NCBI GenBank assembly: GCA_934675205.1
Contig: CAKUPQ010000004.1
Coordinates: 62,001-126,000, forward strand
Origin: an uncultured Flavobacteriaceae bacterium
GTDB taxonomy: Bacteria; Bacteroidota; Bacteroidia; Flavobacteriales; Flavobacteriaceae
Length of the DNA stretch: 64,000 nt
Reading direction: 5' to 3'
Shown here: piece by piece, positions 1 through 7,982 of the stretch
How positions within the stretch are numbered: the stretch's first letter is position 1
Layout: each line of letters starts with the position of its first letter
Notes under the pieces: generated by a model
The model's input: only the letters and a program-made list of their open reading frames with translations
What the model was told of the DNA's origin: nothing
Databases searched by the model: none
Translations under genes and position numbers: made by a program

Positions 1-881
1 GTAGAAAGTGGGCTTACGAGAAAAAAGGAATTCCCGAAAAACAAGCAAATATCATCGTTTGTGAGGGAAATTTTCACGGAAGAACGACAACTATTATTTC
101 GTTCTCGAACGATGAAAATGCAAGAAAGAATTTCGGTCCTTACACAGACGGTTTTATTTCGATTGAATATAATAATCTTGAAGCCTTAGAAAATGTACTC
201 GTTACACAAAAAAACATTGCAGGATTCCTAGTTGAACCTATTCAAGGAGAAGCAGGAGTTTATGTTCCGAGTGAGGGATATCTGGCTAAAGCTAAAGAGT
301 TATGTAAAAAACACAATGTTCTTTTTATAGCAGATGAAGTACAAACAGGAATTGCAAGAACGGGAAAATTATTGGCTGTTCATCACGAAAATGTGCAACC
401 TGATATTCTGATTTTAGGAAAAGCACTTTCGGGAGGAGTTTATCCTGTTTCGGCTGTTTTGGCAAATGATGAAATTATGAATGTCATCAAACCGGGACAA
501 CACGGTTCGACTTTTGGAGGAAACCCAATTGCTGCTGCTGTTGCAATTGCTGCTCTCGAAGTCGTAAAAGATGATAAATTAGCCGAAAATGCAGATAAAC
601 TCGGACAACTTTTCAGAGAAAAGATGAACGAATATATCCAAAACAGCACTATCGCAACGCTTGTCAGAGGAAAAGGACTTCTAAATGCAATCGTAATCAA
701 CGATACAGAAGAAAGCGAAACCGCTTGGAATATTTGTGTCCGCTTAAAAGAAAACGGACTTTTGGCAAAACCAACTCACGGAAATATCATTCGTTTTGCA
801 CCTCCACTCGTTATGACCGAAGAACAACTTTTGGATTGTGTTTCGATTATTACGAAAACACTTCGAGAATTCGAGAAATAA
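1..881 (+). CDS. rocD: ornithine--oxo-acid aminotransferase, 3' part (5' end outside window)
   Basis: PLP-dependent class III aminotransferase that moves the delta-amino group of ornithine to 2-oxoglutarate, giving glutamate semialdehyde in arginine/proline metabolism; cytosolic. The frame is open from base 3, so about 292 residues are present and the N-terminus is missing. Visible landmarks are the GNFHGRTT segment, the cofactor-binding ADEVQTG stretch, and ILGKALSGG containing the Schiff-base lysine. The C-terminus is complete. A strong hairpin follows. The assignment rests on recognisable ornithine-aminotransferase sequence (KWAYEKKG, HENVQPDILILGKALSGG); acetylornithine aminotransferase is the alternative but less likely. 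Confidence 0.9.
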   Translation, partial: RKWAYEKKGIPEKQANIIVCEGNFHGRTTTIISFSNDENARKNFGPYTDGFISIEYNNLEALENVLVTQKNIAGFLVEPIQGEAGVYVPSEGYLAKAKELCKKHNVLFIADEVQTGIARTGKLLAVHHENVQPDILILGKALSGGVYPVSAVLANDEIMNVIKPGQHGSTFGGNPIAAAVAIAALEVVKDDKLAENADKLGQLFREKMNEYIQNSTIATLVRGKGLLNAIVINDTEESETAWNICVRLKENGLLAKPTHGNIIRFAPPLVMTEEQLLDCVSIITKTLREFEK

Positions 882-906
882 ACAATTTCGAAAAATAATA
901 TTTTTT

Positions 907-937
907 ACTCCGACAGAGTTTAAAACTCTGTCGGAGT
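907..937. repeat. perfect 15-bp inverted repeat
   Basis: Arms at 907-921 and 923-937 are exact complements around one central base (ACTCCGACAGAGTTT and its reverse complement). It lies 26 bases after the rocD stop. There is no U-tract directly after it, so it may be an mRNA-stabilising hairpin or a small dispersed palindrome rather than the terminator itself. Confidence 0.7.
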
Positions 938-948
938 TGGTTAAAATA

Positions 949-984
949 AAAACTCCTGTTACAAAAAAGTAACAGGAGTTTTTT
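949..984. terminator. bidirectional intrinsic terminator
   Basis: A 14-bp stem (949-962 with 969-982, core AACTCCTGTTAC) has a six-A loop and is followed by a T run on the plus strand and preceded by A's that become a U run on the minus strand. It sits between the convergent rocD and the minus-strand 70-aa gene, so it can serve both. Confidence 0.8.
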
Positions 985-1015
985 GATATAGTAAGGTTTA
1001 AGATAAGTTTTTTCA

Positions 1016-1228
1016 TTATTCTTTCTTTTCAATATAACCAAAAGATAATAACATCTCTCTTGCTAATTCTTTAGCTTTTTCTAATCCTATATTTGGAGTA
1101 ATTCCTGTTTGTCCAAGATTAACTTTTGGTTTATCCAAACCATTTTCAAATAACCAAATAACTCCTTTGTCATCTAATTCAAAATTAAATGTTTTTCCTT
1201 GTTCTTCTAAATCAAATCTTTGTGTCAT
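1016..1228 (-). CDS. small hypothetical protein, 70 aa
   Basis: A charged soluble protein beginning MTQRFDLEEQ, with no signal peptide or TM segment. The start at 1228 is preferred over an upstream ATG because it falls one base after the stop of the TPR gene, a coupled arrangement. I do not recognise the family. Its short beta/alpha-looking sequence (GKTFNFELDDKGVIWLFENG) suggests a small folded domain. It is the second gene of a two-gene operon that faces an XRE regulator. The region is more AT-rich than the housekeeping genes nearby. Confidence 0.6.
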   Translation of the reverse strand: MTQRFDLEEQGKTFNFELDDKGVIWLFENGLDKPKVNLGQTGITPNIGLEKAKELAREMLLSFGYIEKKE

Positions 1229-1229
1229 A

Positions 1230-2171
1230 TTATTTATTTTTAAGTTGTTCCGCTTTTTTGAAATCAGCATTCGCTTTTACTGTTTGTCCTAATTTTGAGT
1301 ATACCTCCCCTCTAAAGGTGCGAAAGGTTGGATTATCCTCAATCGAAATTGCTTTAGTTATATTTTGTATAGTTTCATTATACTCTCCAAGCCTATAATA
1401 TATTACTCCACGATTGTACCATATAAATGCTTTAGATTTATCAAGTTCCAATGCTTTATCTGAAAAAGACAATGCTTCTTGATATCTTTCTAAAGAAATC
1501 AAACATAATGCTTTCGTATTATAAACAGACGGTAATCCTTGTAATTCTAAAGGATAATTAGAATTTAATTCAATAACTTTATCACAATCATTTATAGCTC
1601 CTTGATAATCTTTGTTACGTTGTTTTACTATTGCTCTAGTATATAAAATATCTGTATTGTTTTTGTCTATTTCTAAATATTTCGAGTAGCTCCTTATTGA
1701 ACCCACATAATCTCCATCTTTTGCTTGTTGAAGCCCTTGCACGTTTAAAGGATGTGAAAACCCCAAATCCTCATTAGACTCATAATTCTGTTGATTATTT
1801 CTCTCATTATAGTTCTTCAAATAATAATTATAATCTTCTATTATCTCCTTTACATTATCTTCTGTTTCTCGTAAATATTTTGAATAGATTGCCAAATCTT
1901 GGTTTTCAATTTTGACTAAATCATTGTACTCAGTTTTCAAACGATTGCTAAATTCTGGAACATCTATTTGAGAAGATAAATCCCTAATCCAATCTTTCAA
2001 AGCATATAAATATTTTTGATTTTCATTATATCGACTATACTTTTGTTTAGCTACATACATCACTTCATCAAAAGATAAAGGTGTAAATGAAGATGTTGTT
2101 GTTTGCGAATATCTGTTTTGTGAATATCCAAATCCTGTTATCAACAATAATAGAAATGTCATCTTTTTCAT
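1230..2171 (-). CDS. exported TPR-repeat protein
   Basis: 313 residues from the start MKKMTFLLLLITGFGYSQ, which is a clear signal peptide with a Flavobacteria-style SQ cleavage end. An ATG ten codons further upstream would put a charged tail before it and is less likely. Residues about 45-130 are helical and charged. From about 150 onward there are four to five TPR units (motifs such as YTRAIVKQRNKDYQGAIND, YNTKALCLISLERYQEAL, WYNRGVIYYRLGEYNETI). TPRs bind other proteins; the partner is unknown. It is likely periplasmic. It is first in an operon with the 70-aa gene and is divergent from the XRE gene at 2273. Confidence 0.8.
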   Translation of the reverse strand: MKKMTFLLLLITGFGYSQNRYSQTTTSSFTPLSFDEVMYVAKQKYSRYNENQKYLYALKDWIRDLSSQIDVPEFSNRLKTEYNDLVKIENQDLAIYSKYLRETEDNVKEIIEDYNYYLKNYNERNNQQNYESNEDLGFSHPLNVQGLQQAKDGDYVGSIRSYSKYLEIDKNNTDILYTRAIVKQRNKDYQGAINDCDKVIELNSNYPLELQGLPSVYNTKALCLISLERYQEALSFSDKALELDKSKAFIWYNRGVIYYRLGEYNETIQNITKAISIEDNPTFRTFRGEVYSKLGQTVKANADFKKAEQLKNK

Positions 2172-2198
2172 AATTGATGTTTTTTGAATGTTATTGGA

Positions 2199-2206
2199 CA
2201 AATATA
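2199..2206 (-). promoter_or_regulatory. candidate -7 element TATATTTG
   Basis: The minus strand reads TATATTTG, a perfect match to the Bacteroidota -7 box TAnnTTTG, 28 bases before the TPR gene start. No convincing -33 TTG is seen at 19-21 bases upstream. Confidence 0.45.
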
Positions 2207-2221
2207 CAAAAATATTCTCTA

Positions 2222-2245
2222 CTAACCTTATGCGGTTAGTTGTTT
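2222..2245. promoter_or_regulatory. possible XRE operator between divergent genes
   Basis: CTAACC (2222-2227) and GGTTAG (2234-2239) form a 6-bp inverted repeat with a 6-base gap. The minus strand of 2233-2245 reads AAACAACTAACCG, which matches at 12 of 13 bases a motif found in front of the second XRE gene (7991-8003). It overlaps a plausible -33 TTG for the 2273 gene (TTG 2240-2242, 18 bases, TCCCTTTG 2261-2268). Confidence 0.4.
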
Positions 2246-2272
2246 TTTTAAATAAAGTCCTCCCTTTGAAGT

Positions 2273-2515
2273 ATGGATAAAAACCAATTCAATAAGCTTT
2301 TCGGGGAATTTATCAGGCAAAAGAGAATTGCAAAAAATTGGTCGCAAAGCGAACTTGCAGACAAGCTCAATAATAATTTTCAGAATATTTCACGTTTGGA
2401 ACGTGGAGAAATAAGTCCTACTCTTTATTGGTTAGACGGATTGGCAACAGCTTTTGACGAATTACTTTCTGATATAATTATAGAATTTGAAAATTTCAGA
2501 AATCAAAAATCCTAA
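2273..2515 (+). CDS. XRE-family HTH transcriptional regulator, 80 aa
   Basis: A single Cro/C1-type helix-turn-helix domain fills the protein: helices 2 and 3 lie around WSQSELADKLNNNFQNISRLERG (residues about 24-46), followed by ISPTLYWLDGLATAFD, the usual end of the fold. There is no extra ligand-binding domain. It is divergent from the TPR/70-aa operon and probably represses that operon and itself. It is convergent with the TIGR02757 gene, which ends 3 bases away. Confidence 0.85.
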   Translation: MDKNQFNKLFGEFIRQKRIAKNWSQSELADKLNNNFQNISRLERGEISPTLYWLDGLATAFDELLSDIIIEFENFRNQKS

Positions 2516-2518
2516 AAA

Positions 2519-3271
2519 TCAAAACCCTTCAAAAACTCCCAATCCGAAAAGAGCAAAATCATATTTTACGGGGTCGTTGATGTCTAGCTTTCGTAAATTC
2601 AAATCCAATTCGGCAAGTGCTTTAGCATCGTTTTGTTTTCGAGAGAGCAATCCTAATTTTCGAGCTACATTTCCGGAATGAACATCTAAAGGACACGATA
2701 GCCCGGCAGGAGAAATACTTTTCCAAATTCCGAAATCTACTTTTTGGTCATTTCTGACCATCCATCTCAAAAACATATTGATGCGTTTGGCAGCCGAACC
2801 TTTTAGTGGATCAGAGATGTGTTTTTCAGTTCTTGGCAAATGTGTACCGTCAAAAAAATCATTCTTAAAATGATGGATAGATAGTTGCAAATTTTCGTGT
2901 CGGTTAAAAATATTTTCGAGTGAATTATACTTCGTATAAACATTTTTCAATCCTTTGATAAATCCAACAAAATCATCTGAATTAAAGGTTCGGTGAACGA
3001 AATTCTGCAATTTATCAGCATCTTTGTCAGTATGATTCATCACGAAATCATAGGGAGAATTTCCCATAATTTCAATCATTTTTTGAGCGTTTCTGATAAT
3101 CATTTTTCGATTTCCCCAAGCGATAGTAGCTGCCAAAAAACCAGCAATTTCAATATCTTGCTGTAAAGAAAACTGATGCGGAATCTGAATCGGGTCGCTT
3201 TCGATAAAATTCGGATTGTTGTATAATTCAACCTTTTCTTCCAGAAAATCAAATAGTTCGTTTTGTGTCAT
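2519..3271 (-). CDS. TIGR02757 family protein
   Basis: 250 residues from MTQNELFDFLEEK. This start is preferred because upstream in-frame codons fall in AT-rich intergenic sequence. The protein matches the Bacteroidota TIGR02757 (DUF2400-like) family, with the conserved stretch DPLKGSAAKRINMFLRWMVR (about residues 155-174) and the SPAGLSCPLDVHSGNVARKL region. The family has no established biochemical role; its helix-rich region resembles HhH-GPD DNA-glycosylase folds, which is inference. It is soluble and cytosolic. It is monocistronic here, as in most relatives. Confidence 0.85.
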   Translation of the reverse strand: MTQNELFDFLEEKVELYNNPNFIESDPIQIPHQFSLQQDIEIAGFLAATIAWGNRKMIIRNAQKMIEIMGNSPYDFVMNHTDKDADKLQNFVHRTFNSDDFVGFIKGLKNVYTKYNSLENIFNRHENLQLSIHHFKNDFFDGTHLPRTEKHISDPLKGSAAKRINMFLRWMVRNDQKVDFGIWKSISPAGLSCPLDVHSGNVARKLGLLSRKQNDAKALAELDLNLRKLDINDPVKYDFALFGLGVFEGF

Positions 3272-3336
3272 TTTTTTATCTTTATACTGACAAAATATCC
3301 GAAAAATAAAATTGGATACGTTTTTGACAAAGGTAA

Positions 3337-3418
3337 TTGTCTTAAAGTCGAATGTCAAAAGTCTTAAAGTCTTTTTTCTGACGATTAAACAACTTAACGA
3401 TTAAACGATTCCACAACT
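3337..3418. repeat. AT-rich dispersed intergenic repeat (CTTAAAGT class)
   Basis: The segment repeats CTTAAAGT, CGAATGTCAAAAGTCTTAAAGTC and two similar ACGATTAAAC units. The same vocabulary (CTTAAAGT, ACTTTTGACATTCGACTTTCGAC) recurs at 16523-16610 in inverse orientation. It is non-coding. Confidence 0.5.
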
Positions 3419-4162
3419 TTGAACTTTAAACAAAATAAAATATTCCGTCTTCCGTTAATAGCAGTTGCTCTGGTATGGCTTGTGTTTTGGATAGAGTCTA
3501 AATCGGGAATCAATTTTGCTCGTTTCGGAATTTATCCAAAAGATTTAAAAGGGTTGTTAGGCATTCCGTTAAGTCCTTTTATTCACGGGGATTTAGAACA
3601 TTTGTACAACAACTCGATTCCGTTGTTTGTATTGCTTTCGATGATGCAATATTTCTACAAAAAACAGACGTATTTTGTGATTATTGCAGGAGTTCTACTC
3701 TCGGGTTTCATTACTTGGCTAATCGGTCGTCCGTCTTTTCATATCGGAGCCAGTGGACTGATTTACGTGTTGGTTAGTTTTATCTTTTTCAAAGGAATCT
3801 TAACCAAAAACTACCAACTTTCTGCACTCTCGTTTATTATAGTTTTTCTGTACGGAGGAATGCTTTGGTATATGTTTCCGGACGTAAAAGAAGGAATGAG
3901 TTGGGAGGGACATCTCGGAGGATTTCTCACCGGAATCATTCTGACATTTTTGGTAGATACTCCCGAAGAATACAAAAAAACCTACAAATACGATTGGGAA
4001 AAACCCGATTTCAATCCGTATAAAGACCCTTTTATGAAACATTTTGACGAAAAAGGGAACTTTGTATCTGACCCTCATACGCACACCACAACCGAGGAAA
4101 ACATCAAAATCAAATATGTGTTGATGAAAGAGGAGGAGGAAGAAAAGGAAGATGAGAAATAA
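3419..4162 (+). CDS. rhomboid family intramembrane serine protease
   Basis: Six or so hydrophobic segments within residues 10-180, with the rhomboid hallmarks: GASG at 110-113 (catalytic Ser112) and His165 in the later helix (WEGHLGGFLTG), plus an HGDLEHLYNN turn (57-65) matching the HxxxxHxxxN loop of the first periplasmic region. It cleaves membrane proteins within the bilayer; substrates are unknown. The C-terminal 65 residues are a charged cytosolic tail ending in a Glu/Lys run. The only suitable start is a TTG at 3419, because no ATG occurs in frame before residue 75. Confidence 0.9.
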   Translation: MNFKQNKIFRLPLIAVALVWLVFWIESKSGINFARFGIYPKDLKGLLGIPLSPFIHGDLEHLYNNSIPLFVLLSMMQYFYKKQTYFVIIAGVLLSGFITWLIGRPSFHIGASGLIYVLVSFIFFKGILTKNYQLSALSFIIVFLYGGMLWYMFPDVKEGMSWEGHLGGFLTGIILTFLVDTPEEYKKTYKYDWEKPDFNPYKDPFMKHFDEKGNFVSDPHTHTTTEENIKIKYVLMKEEEEEKEDEK

Positions 4163-4204
4163 CAAATTCGTAAACTTCTCTAATAATTTTCTTTATACAT
4201 TTGT

Positions 4205-4290
4205 TCTATTCAACTTGTCAATGCGGGGAGGCAGGGCGAGGTAATTTAAATTTAGATTGCCACACTCCACTTCGTTTCGTTCGCAATGAC
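4205..4290. repeat. dispersed palindromic repeat, CATTGCGAACGAAACG class
   Basis: The best-preserved part, 4255-4290, is the reverse orientation of the unit that starts GTCATTGCGAACGAAACGAA at 5722. A degenerate left arm occupies 4217-4240 (GTCAATGCGGGGAGGCAG). It fills the gap between the rhomboid gene and alkaline phosphatase. Confidence 0.6.
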
Positions 4291-4304
4291 AGAAATAAAC
4301 AGAA

Positions 4305-5717
4305 ATGGACAGAAGAAAATTCTTTAAAATAGGTTCGGTAGCTACGGTCGGAACAGGACTTTTATATCCGTTAAACGGAATTTCAAAAACGTTTGATACT
4401 CCGACTTACTCAAACAGAACTCCAAAAAATATTATTGTGATGGTTTCGGACGGAATGAGTTCCGGAACACTTTCGATGACGGATATTTTCTTAAGCCGAA
4501 AGTTCGGAAAACCATCGAATTGGATGAGTTTATATCAGGAAAACAAAGTTTCGAGAGCTTTGATGGATATGGCTTCTGCTAATTCTATTGTTACCGATTC
4601 TGCTGCTGCAAGCTCGTCTTGGGGAAGTGGCCACCGAGTGAGAAATGGTTCTGTAAATATTGGAGCAAACAAAGAAGAATACACTCCGATTTGGTTGAAA
4701 TTCAAAAAGGCAGGAAAAAAGGCTGGTTGTGTTACTACAGTCGCCATTACACATGCTACTCCAGCTGGTTTTATGGCTAATTCTTCCAAAAGAAATGCAC
4801 AAGAAGATATTGCCCAACAATATTTAGAGCGAGGTTTTGATGTGCTAATGGGGGGCGGAGATAATTTCTTCAATTCCGAGAAAAGAAAAGACAAACAAGA
4901 TTTATATACTCAATACAAAAACAAAGGTTATCAGATTGCAAAATCTAAAGCAGAGTTGAAAAACATCAATTCAAATGCTCCCGTTTTAGGGATTTTTGCA
5001 GATGATGCCCTTTCCTACTCTATTGACAGAATGTCTGACAAAGAACTAGAACATAAAACTCCTACTTTGGCTGAAATGAGTGCAAAAGCTATCGAAGTGT
5101 TGAGTCAAAGTAAAAACGGATTTGTTCTTCAAATCGAATCGGGAAAAGTGGATTGGGCTGCTCACGCAAACGATTTGGGAGGACTTATTCACGAACAAAT
5201 TGCCTTTGACGAAACTATAAAAGTGGTTATGGATTTTGCTGAAAAAGACAAAGAAACCCTTGTTATTATTACCACAGATCACGGAAATGCCAATCCGGGA
5301 ATCATTTACGGACGAAATGCAAACGACAATTTTGATTCCGTTCAGAAATACACACAAACCAACGAATGGATTCTGAATAGCTTTTCCGAAAAAAGTTCTG
5401 TAAAAAATATTATCGAAACCGTTGAATACGCAAACGGAAACATCCTATCAGACGAAGATGCTCAAAAAATTTTGGCTTACTATTCTAACCTCGAAAAATC
5501 TGAAGACGGATTGTATAATTACAGAAAACTTCCGTTTAAAACTTTTGCAGAAATTCAGTCAAAAACCAATTCCGTAGGTTGGATAAGTATGGATCACTCT
5601 GCTGATTATGTGGAACTCGCTATGTTCGGACCCGGAAGTGAAAATCTAAAACCATTTATTAAAAATACGGATTTACATTATTTTATGCTCGAAGCGGCAA
5701 AAGTTAGTGTTGAATAA
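4305..5717 (+). CDS. alkaline phosphatase family protein, Tat-exported
   Basis: 470 residues. The N-terminus MDRRKFFKIG is a twin-arginine motif followed by a hydrophobic stretch, so export is probably folded and metal-loaded through Tat. The phosphatase fold is shown by the metal ligand region MVSDG (Asp49), the nucleophile in VTDSAAAS (Ser99), THATPA (150-154), ESGKVDWAAHAND (Glu278, Asp283, His287), TTDHGN (Asp325-His326) and HSADYVELAMFG (His431). All key positions of the PhoA/PhoK class are present. It hydrolyses phosphomonoesters in the periplasm to supply phosphate. It is monocistronic and flanked by dispersed repeats on both sides; no clear promoter was seen. Confidence 0.9.
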   Translation: MDRRKFFKIGSVATVGTGLLYPLNGISKTFDTPTYSNRTPKNIIVMVSDGMSSGTLSMTDIFLSRKFGKPSNWMSLYQENKVSRALMDMASANSIVTDSAAASSSWGSGHRVRNGSVNIGANKEEYTPIWLKFKKAGKKAGCVTTVAITHATPAGFMANSSKRNAQEDIAQQYLERGFDVLMGGGDNFFNSEKRKDKQDLYTQYKNKGYQIAKSKAELKNINSNAPVLGIFADDALSYSIDRMSDKELEHKTPTLAEMSAKAIEVLSQSKNGFVLQIESGKVDWAAHANDLGGLIHEQIAFDETIKVVMDFAEKDKETLVIITTDHGNANPGIIYGRNANDNFDSVQKYTQTNEWILNSFSEKSSVKNIIETVEYANGNILSDEDAQKILAYYSNLEKSEDGLYNYRKLPFKTFAEIQSKTNSVGWISMDHSADYVELAMFGPGSENLKPFIKNTDLHYFMLEAAKVSVE

Positions 5718-5721
5718 GTTT

Positions 5722-5818
5722 GTCATTGCGAACGAAACGAAGTGGAGTGTGGCACACGAGAGCTTTGCTCGAATTGACGAAGTAATCTAAATGAGATTGC
5801 TTCGTTCCTCGCAATGAC
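5722..5818. repeat. 97-bp dispersed palindromic repeat
   Basis: It begins GTCATTGCGAACGAAACGAA and ends CTTCGTTCCTCGCAATGAC, so the ends are imperfect reverse complements over about 19-21 bases. It is the most complete copy of a family also seen at 4255-4290, 33396-33491 and 63414-63437. It is non-coding, just after the alkaline phosphatase stop. Confidence 0.75.
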
Positions 5819-5880
5819 CGAGTTCTCGACACGCTCCGTTCCGATAGCTATCGGAACACTTCGCTACTCGAACTGACGTA
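5819..5880. repeat. dispersed repeat with perfect 20-bp palindrome
   Basis: GTTCCGATAGCTATCGGAAC at 5838-5857 is a perfect palindrome, set inside outer flanks (GAGTTCTCGACACG ... ACTCGAACTGACG). Related outer flanks recur at 26389-26481 and inside the hairpin element at 31301-31483. Confidence 0.65.
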
Positions 5881-5904
5881 AGCAATAAAACACAAAGTAA
5901 GTTA

Positions 5905-6603
5905 TCAATAATATTCTATGATTCTTTTTTCTATATTTTGAGGAACATTATCGATAAAATCTATTTTTTCTATCCAATTCCCTTGTGAATCATATTTGTA
6001 TTTATATTTCCTTACAGAGATTATAGACACTTCGGCTGTATAATTATAATACTTAAATGTTTCTTCTATAATATTACCATATTCATCAAACACTTCCATT
6101 TTAGGTAACGGTAACTGGACGTTACCATAATTACTTACTTTTCTTTTAGTATTATGTTTGTCATATTCGTATTCCCTGATTATATGACCACCTTTAGAAC
6201 CTTGTAAACAATTGATACTTTCTACTTTTATTACAACCCCTTTTTTATTATAATGTCTTATGGCTTTATGCTCAAGAACACCTTCTTCTGAATATCTTAA
6301 TATCTCAATTAAATTACCTCTTTTGTCAAATAAGTAAACTGGATCGGATGATTTTTTTTCTCCTTTAGTATATTTGCCAGAGTCTATAATTGACCGATAA
6401 TATGTTGTTTTAATTGTCTTTACTATACCATTTATATTACCCCTAGTCACATTCTCATATTTTGCCTTTTTTGAGTCATCATCAATTAAGTGTGTATGTT
6501 CATCACAACTTAACAAAAACACAGGTAGCACTATAAGTCCAATTAAATTATAATTGGAAATTATTTTAAAATAGTATTTTAAATTTACAATAGATTTAAT
6601 CAT
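5905..6603 (-). CDS. lipoprotein with YD-like repeats (paralogue of 6596-7189)
   Basis: 232 residues from MIKSIVNLKYYFK. A long charged n-region is followed by a hydrophobic stretch and the lipobox LLSC (Cys33), so it is a predicted lipoprotein. The body repeats short YDxxGNxIE-type units (LFDKRGNLIEI, FDEYGNIIEE, YDSQGNWIEK), resembling Bacteroidota surface lipoproteins with beta-strand repeats. The C-terminal block (KYDSQGNWIEKIDFI...IEKRIIEYY) closely parallels the end of the upstream protein, so the two are tandem paralogues. The start overlaps the upstream stop by 8 bases (ATGATTAA), implying translational coupling. It is strongly AT-rich. Function unknown; immunity to a toxin is one possibility and is inference. 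Confidence 0.75.
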   Translation of the reverse strand: MIKSIVNLKYYFKIISNYNLIGLIVLPVFLLSCDEHTHLIDDDSKKAKYENVTRGNINGIVKTIKTTYYRSIIDSGKYTKGEKKSSDPVYLFDKRGNLIEILRYSEEGVLEHKAIRHYNKKGVVIKVESINCLQGSKGGHIIREYEYDKHNTKRKVSNYGNVQLPLPKMEVFDEYGNIIEETFKYYNYTAEVSIISVRKYKYKYDSQGNWIEKIDFIDNVPQNIEKRIIEYY

Positions 6604-7189
6604 AATATTCAATCTCTCTTTCAATAAAATCTTCAATGTCTCCATACTCTATCCAATTTCCTTTTGAGTCGTACTTGTAGTGTTTTGGGGGATTTTCTTC
6701 CTCTCCTTCTTTATGAGGAATATAAGACCATTTTAAGTGATTACCATATTTATCATAAGTCGATATAAGAGTGCTACCATCATAAGAATAATAGCTTTTG
6801 GAATATTGAATCTTACCTGATAAATCATCATAAAAGCGAACCTCTTTTTGTTTTATTGTACCATCTTCGGAATATGTTGTTATGTCAATAATATTTAGAT
6901 TTTCATCATATAAATAAACTCTTTTACCTCCAGACGAAAGCATTACTTCTTCTTGCATACCTTGTTCATTATATGTGTTGTAAAAATCACTATGTTTGAT
7001 TTTTCTTCCTTCAATAATTTTACCGAAACTATCTACAGCCTTAAAAGCTACTCCTCTTACTGATTTTACTTTCCCTTTAAGCCTAATATGTTTTTGAGTT
7101 AAATCGGTTTCTTTTGGTTGTTCTTTATTGTTATTACAACCAACAATAAAGAGCAGTAAAGCTATAATTGCTATATAAAAATTTCTCAT
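6596..7189 (-). CDS. lipoprotein with YD-like repeats
   Basis: 197 residues from MRNFYIAIIALLLFIVGC, a textbook SPII signal with the lipidated Cys at 18. An upstream ATG (7213) would add eight polar residues and overlap the previous gene, so the shorter form is chosen. Repeated units include YDENLNIID, YDKYGNHLK and KYDSKGNWIEY; the C-terminus EREIEYYD mirrors the paralogue downstream. It is the middle gene of a three-gene operon whose first gene encodes a PD-(D/E)XK-like protein. Codon use is AT-rich compared with flanking housekeeping genes. I do not recognise a named family. Confidence 0.75.
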   Translation of the reverse strand: MRNFYIAIIALLLFIVGCNNNKEQPKETDLTQKHIRLKGKVKSVRGVAFKAVDSFGKIIEGRKIKHSDFYNTYNEQGMQEEVMLSSGGKRVYLYDENLNIIDITTYSEDGTIKQKEVRFYDDLSGKIQYSKSYYSYDGSTLISTYDKYGNHLKWSYIPHKEGEEENPPKHYKYDSKGNWIEYGDIEDFIEREIEYYD

Positions 7190-7196
7190 CTTTAAA

Positions 7197-7910
7197 TTAT
7201 TTATCTTTTTCAACTTTCCAATCCGTTATATTTCTTTTTTTTGTATTACATTCTACTCCAATAAGAAAGATTTCTTTTTTCTTTAGACGGTATTTTTGAG
7301 AGTATTTTTTTTCTTTAATTTGTTTTAAAGCAAGTTCACTATTACTTGTCTTAAATTCAATAATGATTATCTTTTTATCTAATTCAATAACAGAATCAAC
7401 TCTTCCAAGATTAGTTGCGTCTTCACTTATTATTTCAAAACCAAGAGTTTTTAATAATGTATGTATTTGTGAATGAAAATAGGATTCTTTGACATTCATA
7501 TTGTAGGGAACACTTGCGAATATGGATTGTATATCTTTAAAAAAATCATCAAATTTTTCTTCAATAAGATTTTTTATCATCTTATCATTTTGGTTAATTT
7601 TTTTTATTTCAGAGGATATAGGTGGCAGAGGGTGCCACGAAATATATCTCGCTGTTTTCTTTTTAGTTTCAGCTATTTTTGTCAAAGAATCTTCAATTAA
7701 TGTTTTTTCCGAGCTATACTCTTTATCTATGAGTTTTAAATACTGACCTTTAATTAGTATTTGGAAAGTACATATATCCCATTCATCAAATTCTCCAATA
7801 ATTACATCTTCACAAATCTCTATAACTTCTGATTCTTTCATAATATCAGTAGCTGTTTCTTCTCCCATCTCTACCAAATAATTATATAGTTGCTCCTCTA
7901 ATTTCATCAT
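7197..7910 (-). CDS. protein with C-terminal PD-(D/E)XK-like (PDDEXK_9) domain
   Basis: 237 residues. Residues about 140-235 match the nuclease-like tail of the AAA-ATPase_like/DUF1703 family: YFHSQIHTLLKTLGFEI, then GRVDSVIEL (the PD-type Asp), IIIIEFK (the E-x-K pair), and a closing FLIGVE. The catalytic D, E and K are all present. The usual N-terminal AAA domain is absent; instead a 90-residue region of unknown identity (a WISWHPLP-like segment around 89-96) and a helical linker precede the domain. It is probably cytosolic. It heads an operon with two lipoproteins and is divergent from an XRE regulator. Confidence 0.7.
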   Translation of the reverse strand: MMKLEEQLYNYLVEMGEETATDIMKESEVIEICEDVIIGEFDEWDICTFQILIKGQYLKLIDKEYSSEKTLIEDSLTKIAETKKKTARYISWHPLPPISSEIKKINQNDKMIKNLIEEKFDDFFKDIQSIFASVPYNMNVKESYFHSQIHTLLKTLGFEIISEDATNLGRVDSVIELDKKIIIIEFKTSNSELALKQIKEKKYSQKYRLKKKEIFLIGVECNTKKRNITDWKVEKDK

Positions 7911-7952
7911 AAAAGTTTTATGTTTAAGATTTTAAACGTATTAGTATTAATG

Positions 7953-7982
7953 CAAATATAAAACAAAATGGGTTATAAACAA
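7953..7982 (-). promoter_or_regulatory. Bacteroidota-type promoter of the PDDEXK/lipoprotein operon
   Basis: On the minus strand a TTG (7982-7980) is followed after 19 bases by TATATTTG (7960-7953), an exact -33/-7 pair. The -33 element lies within the first 13-base repeat at 7977-7989, so whatever binds there should control this promoter. Confidence 0.65.

Noticed and set aside
440..700. Open frame antisense to rocD, and many similar antisense frames over rny, ligA, the RND gene and nrdJ
   Set aside because: They lie opposite strongly conserved coding sequence and have Ser/Phe-rich composition expected from the complement of A-rich codons; none has a recognisable domain.
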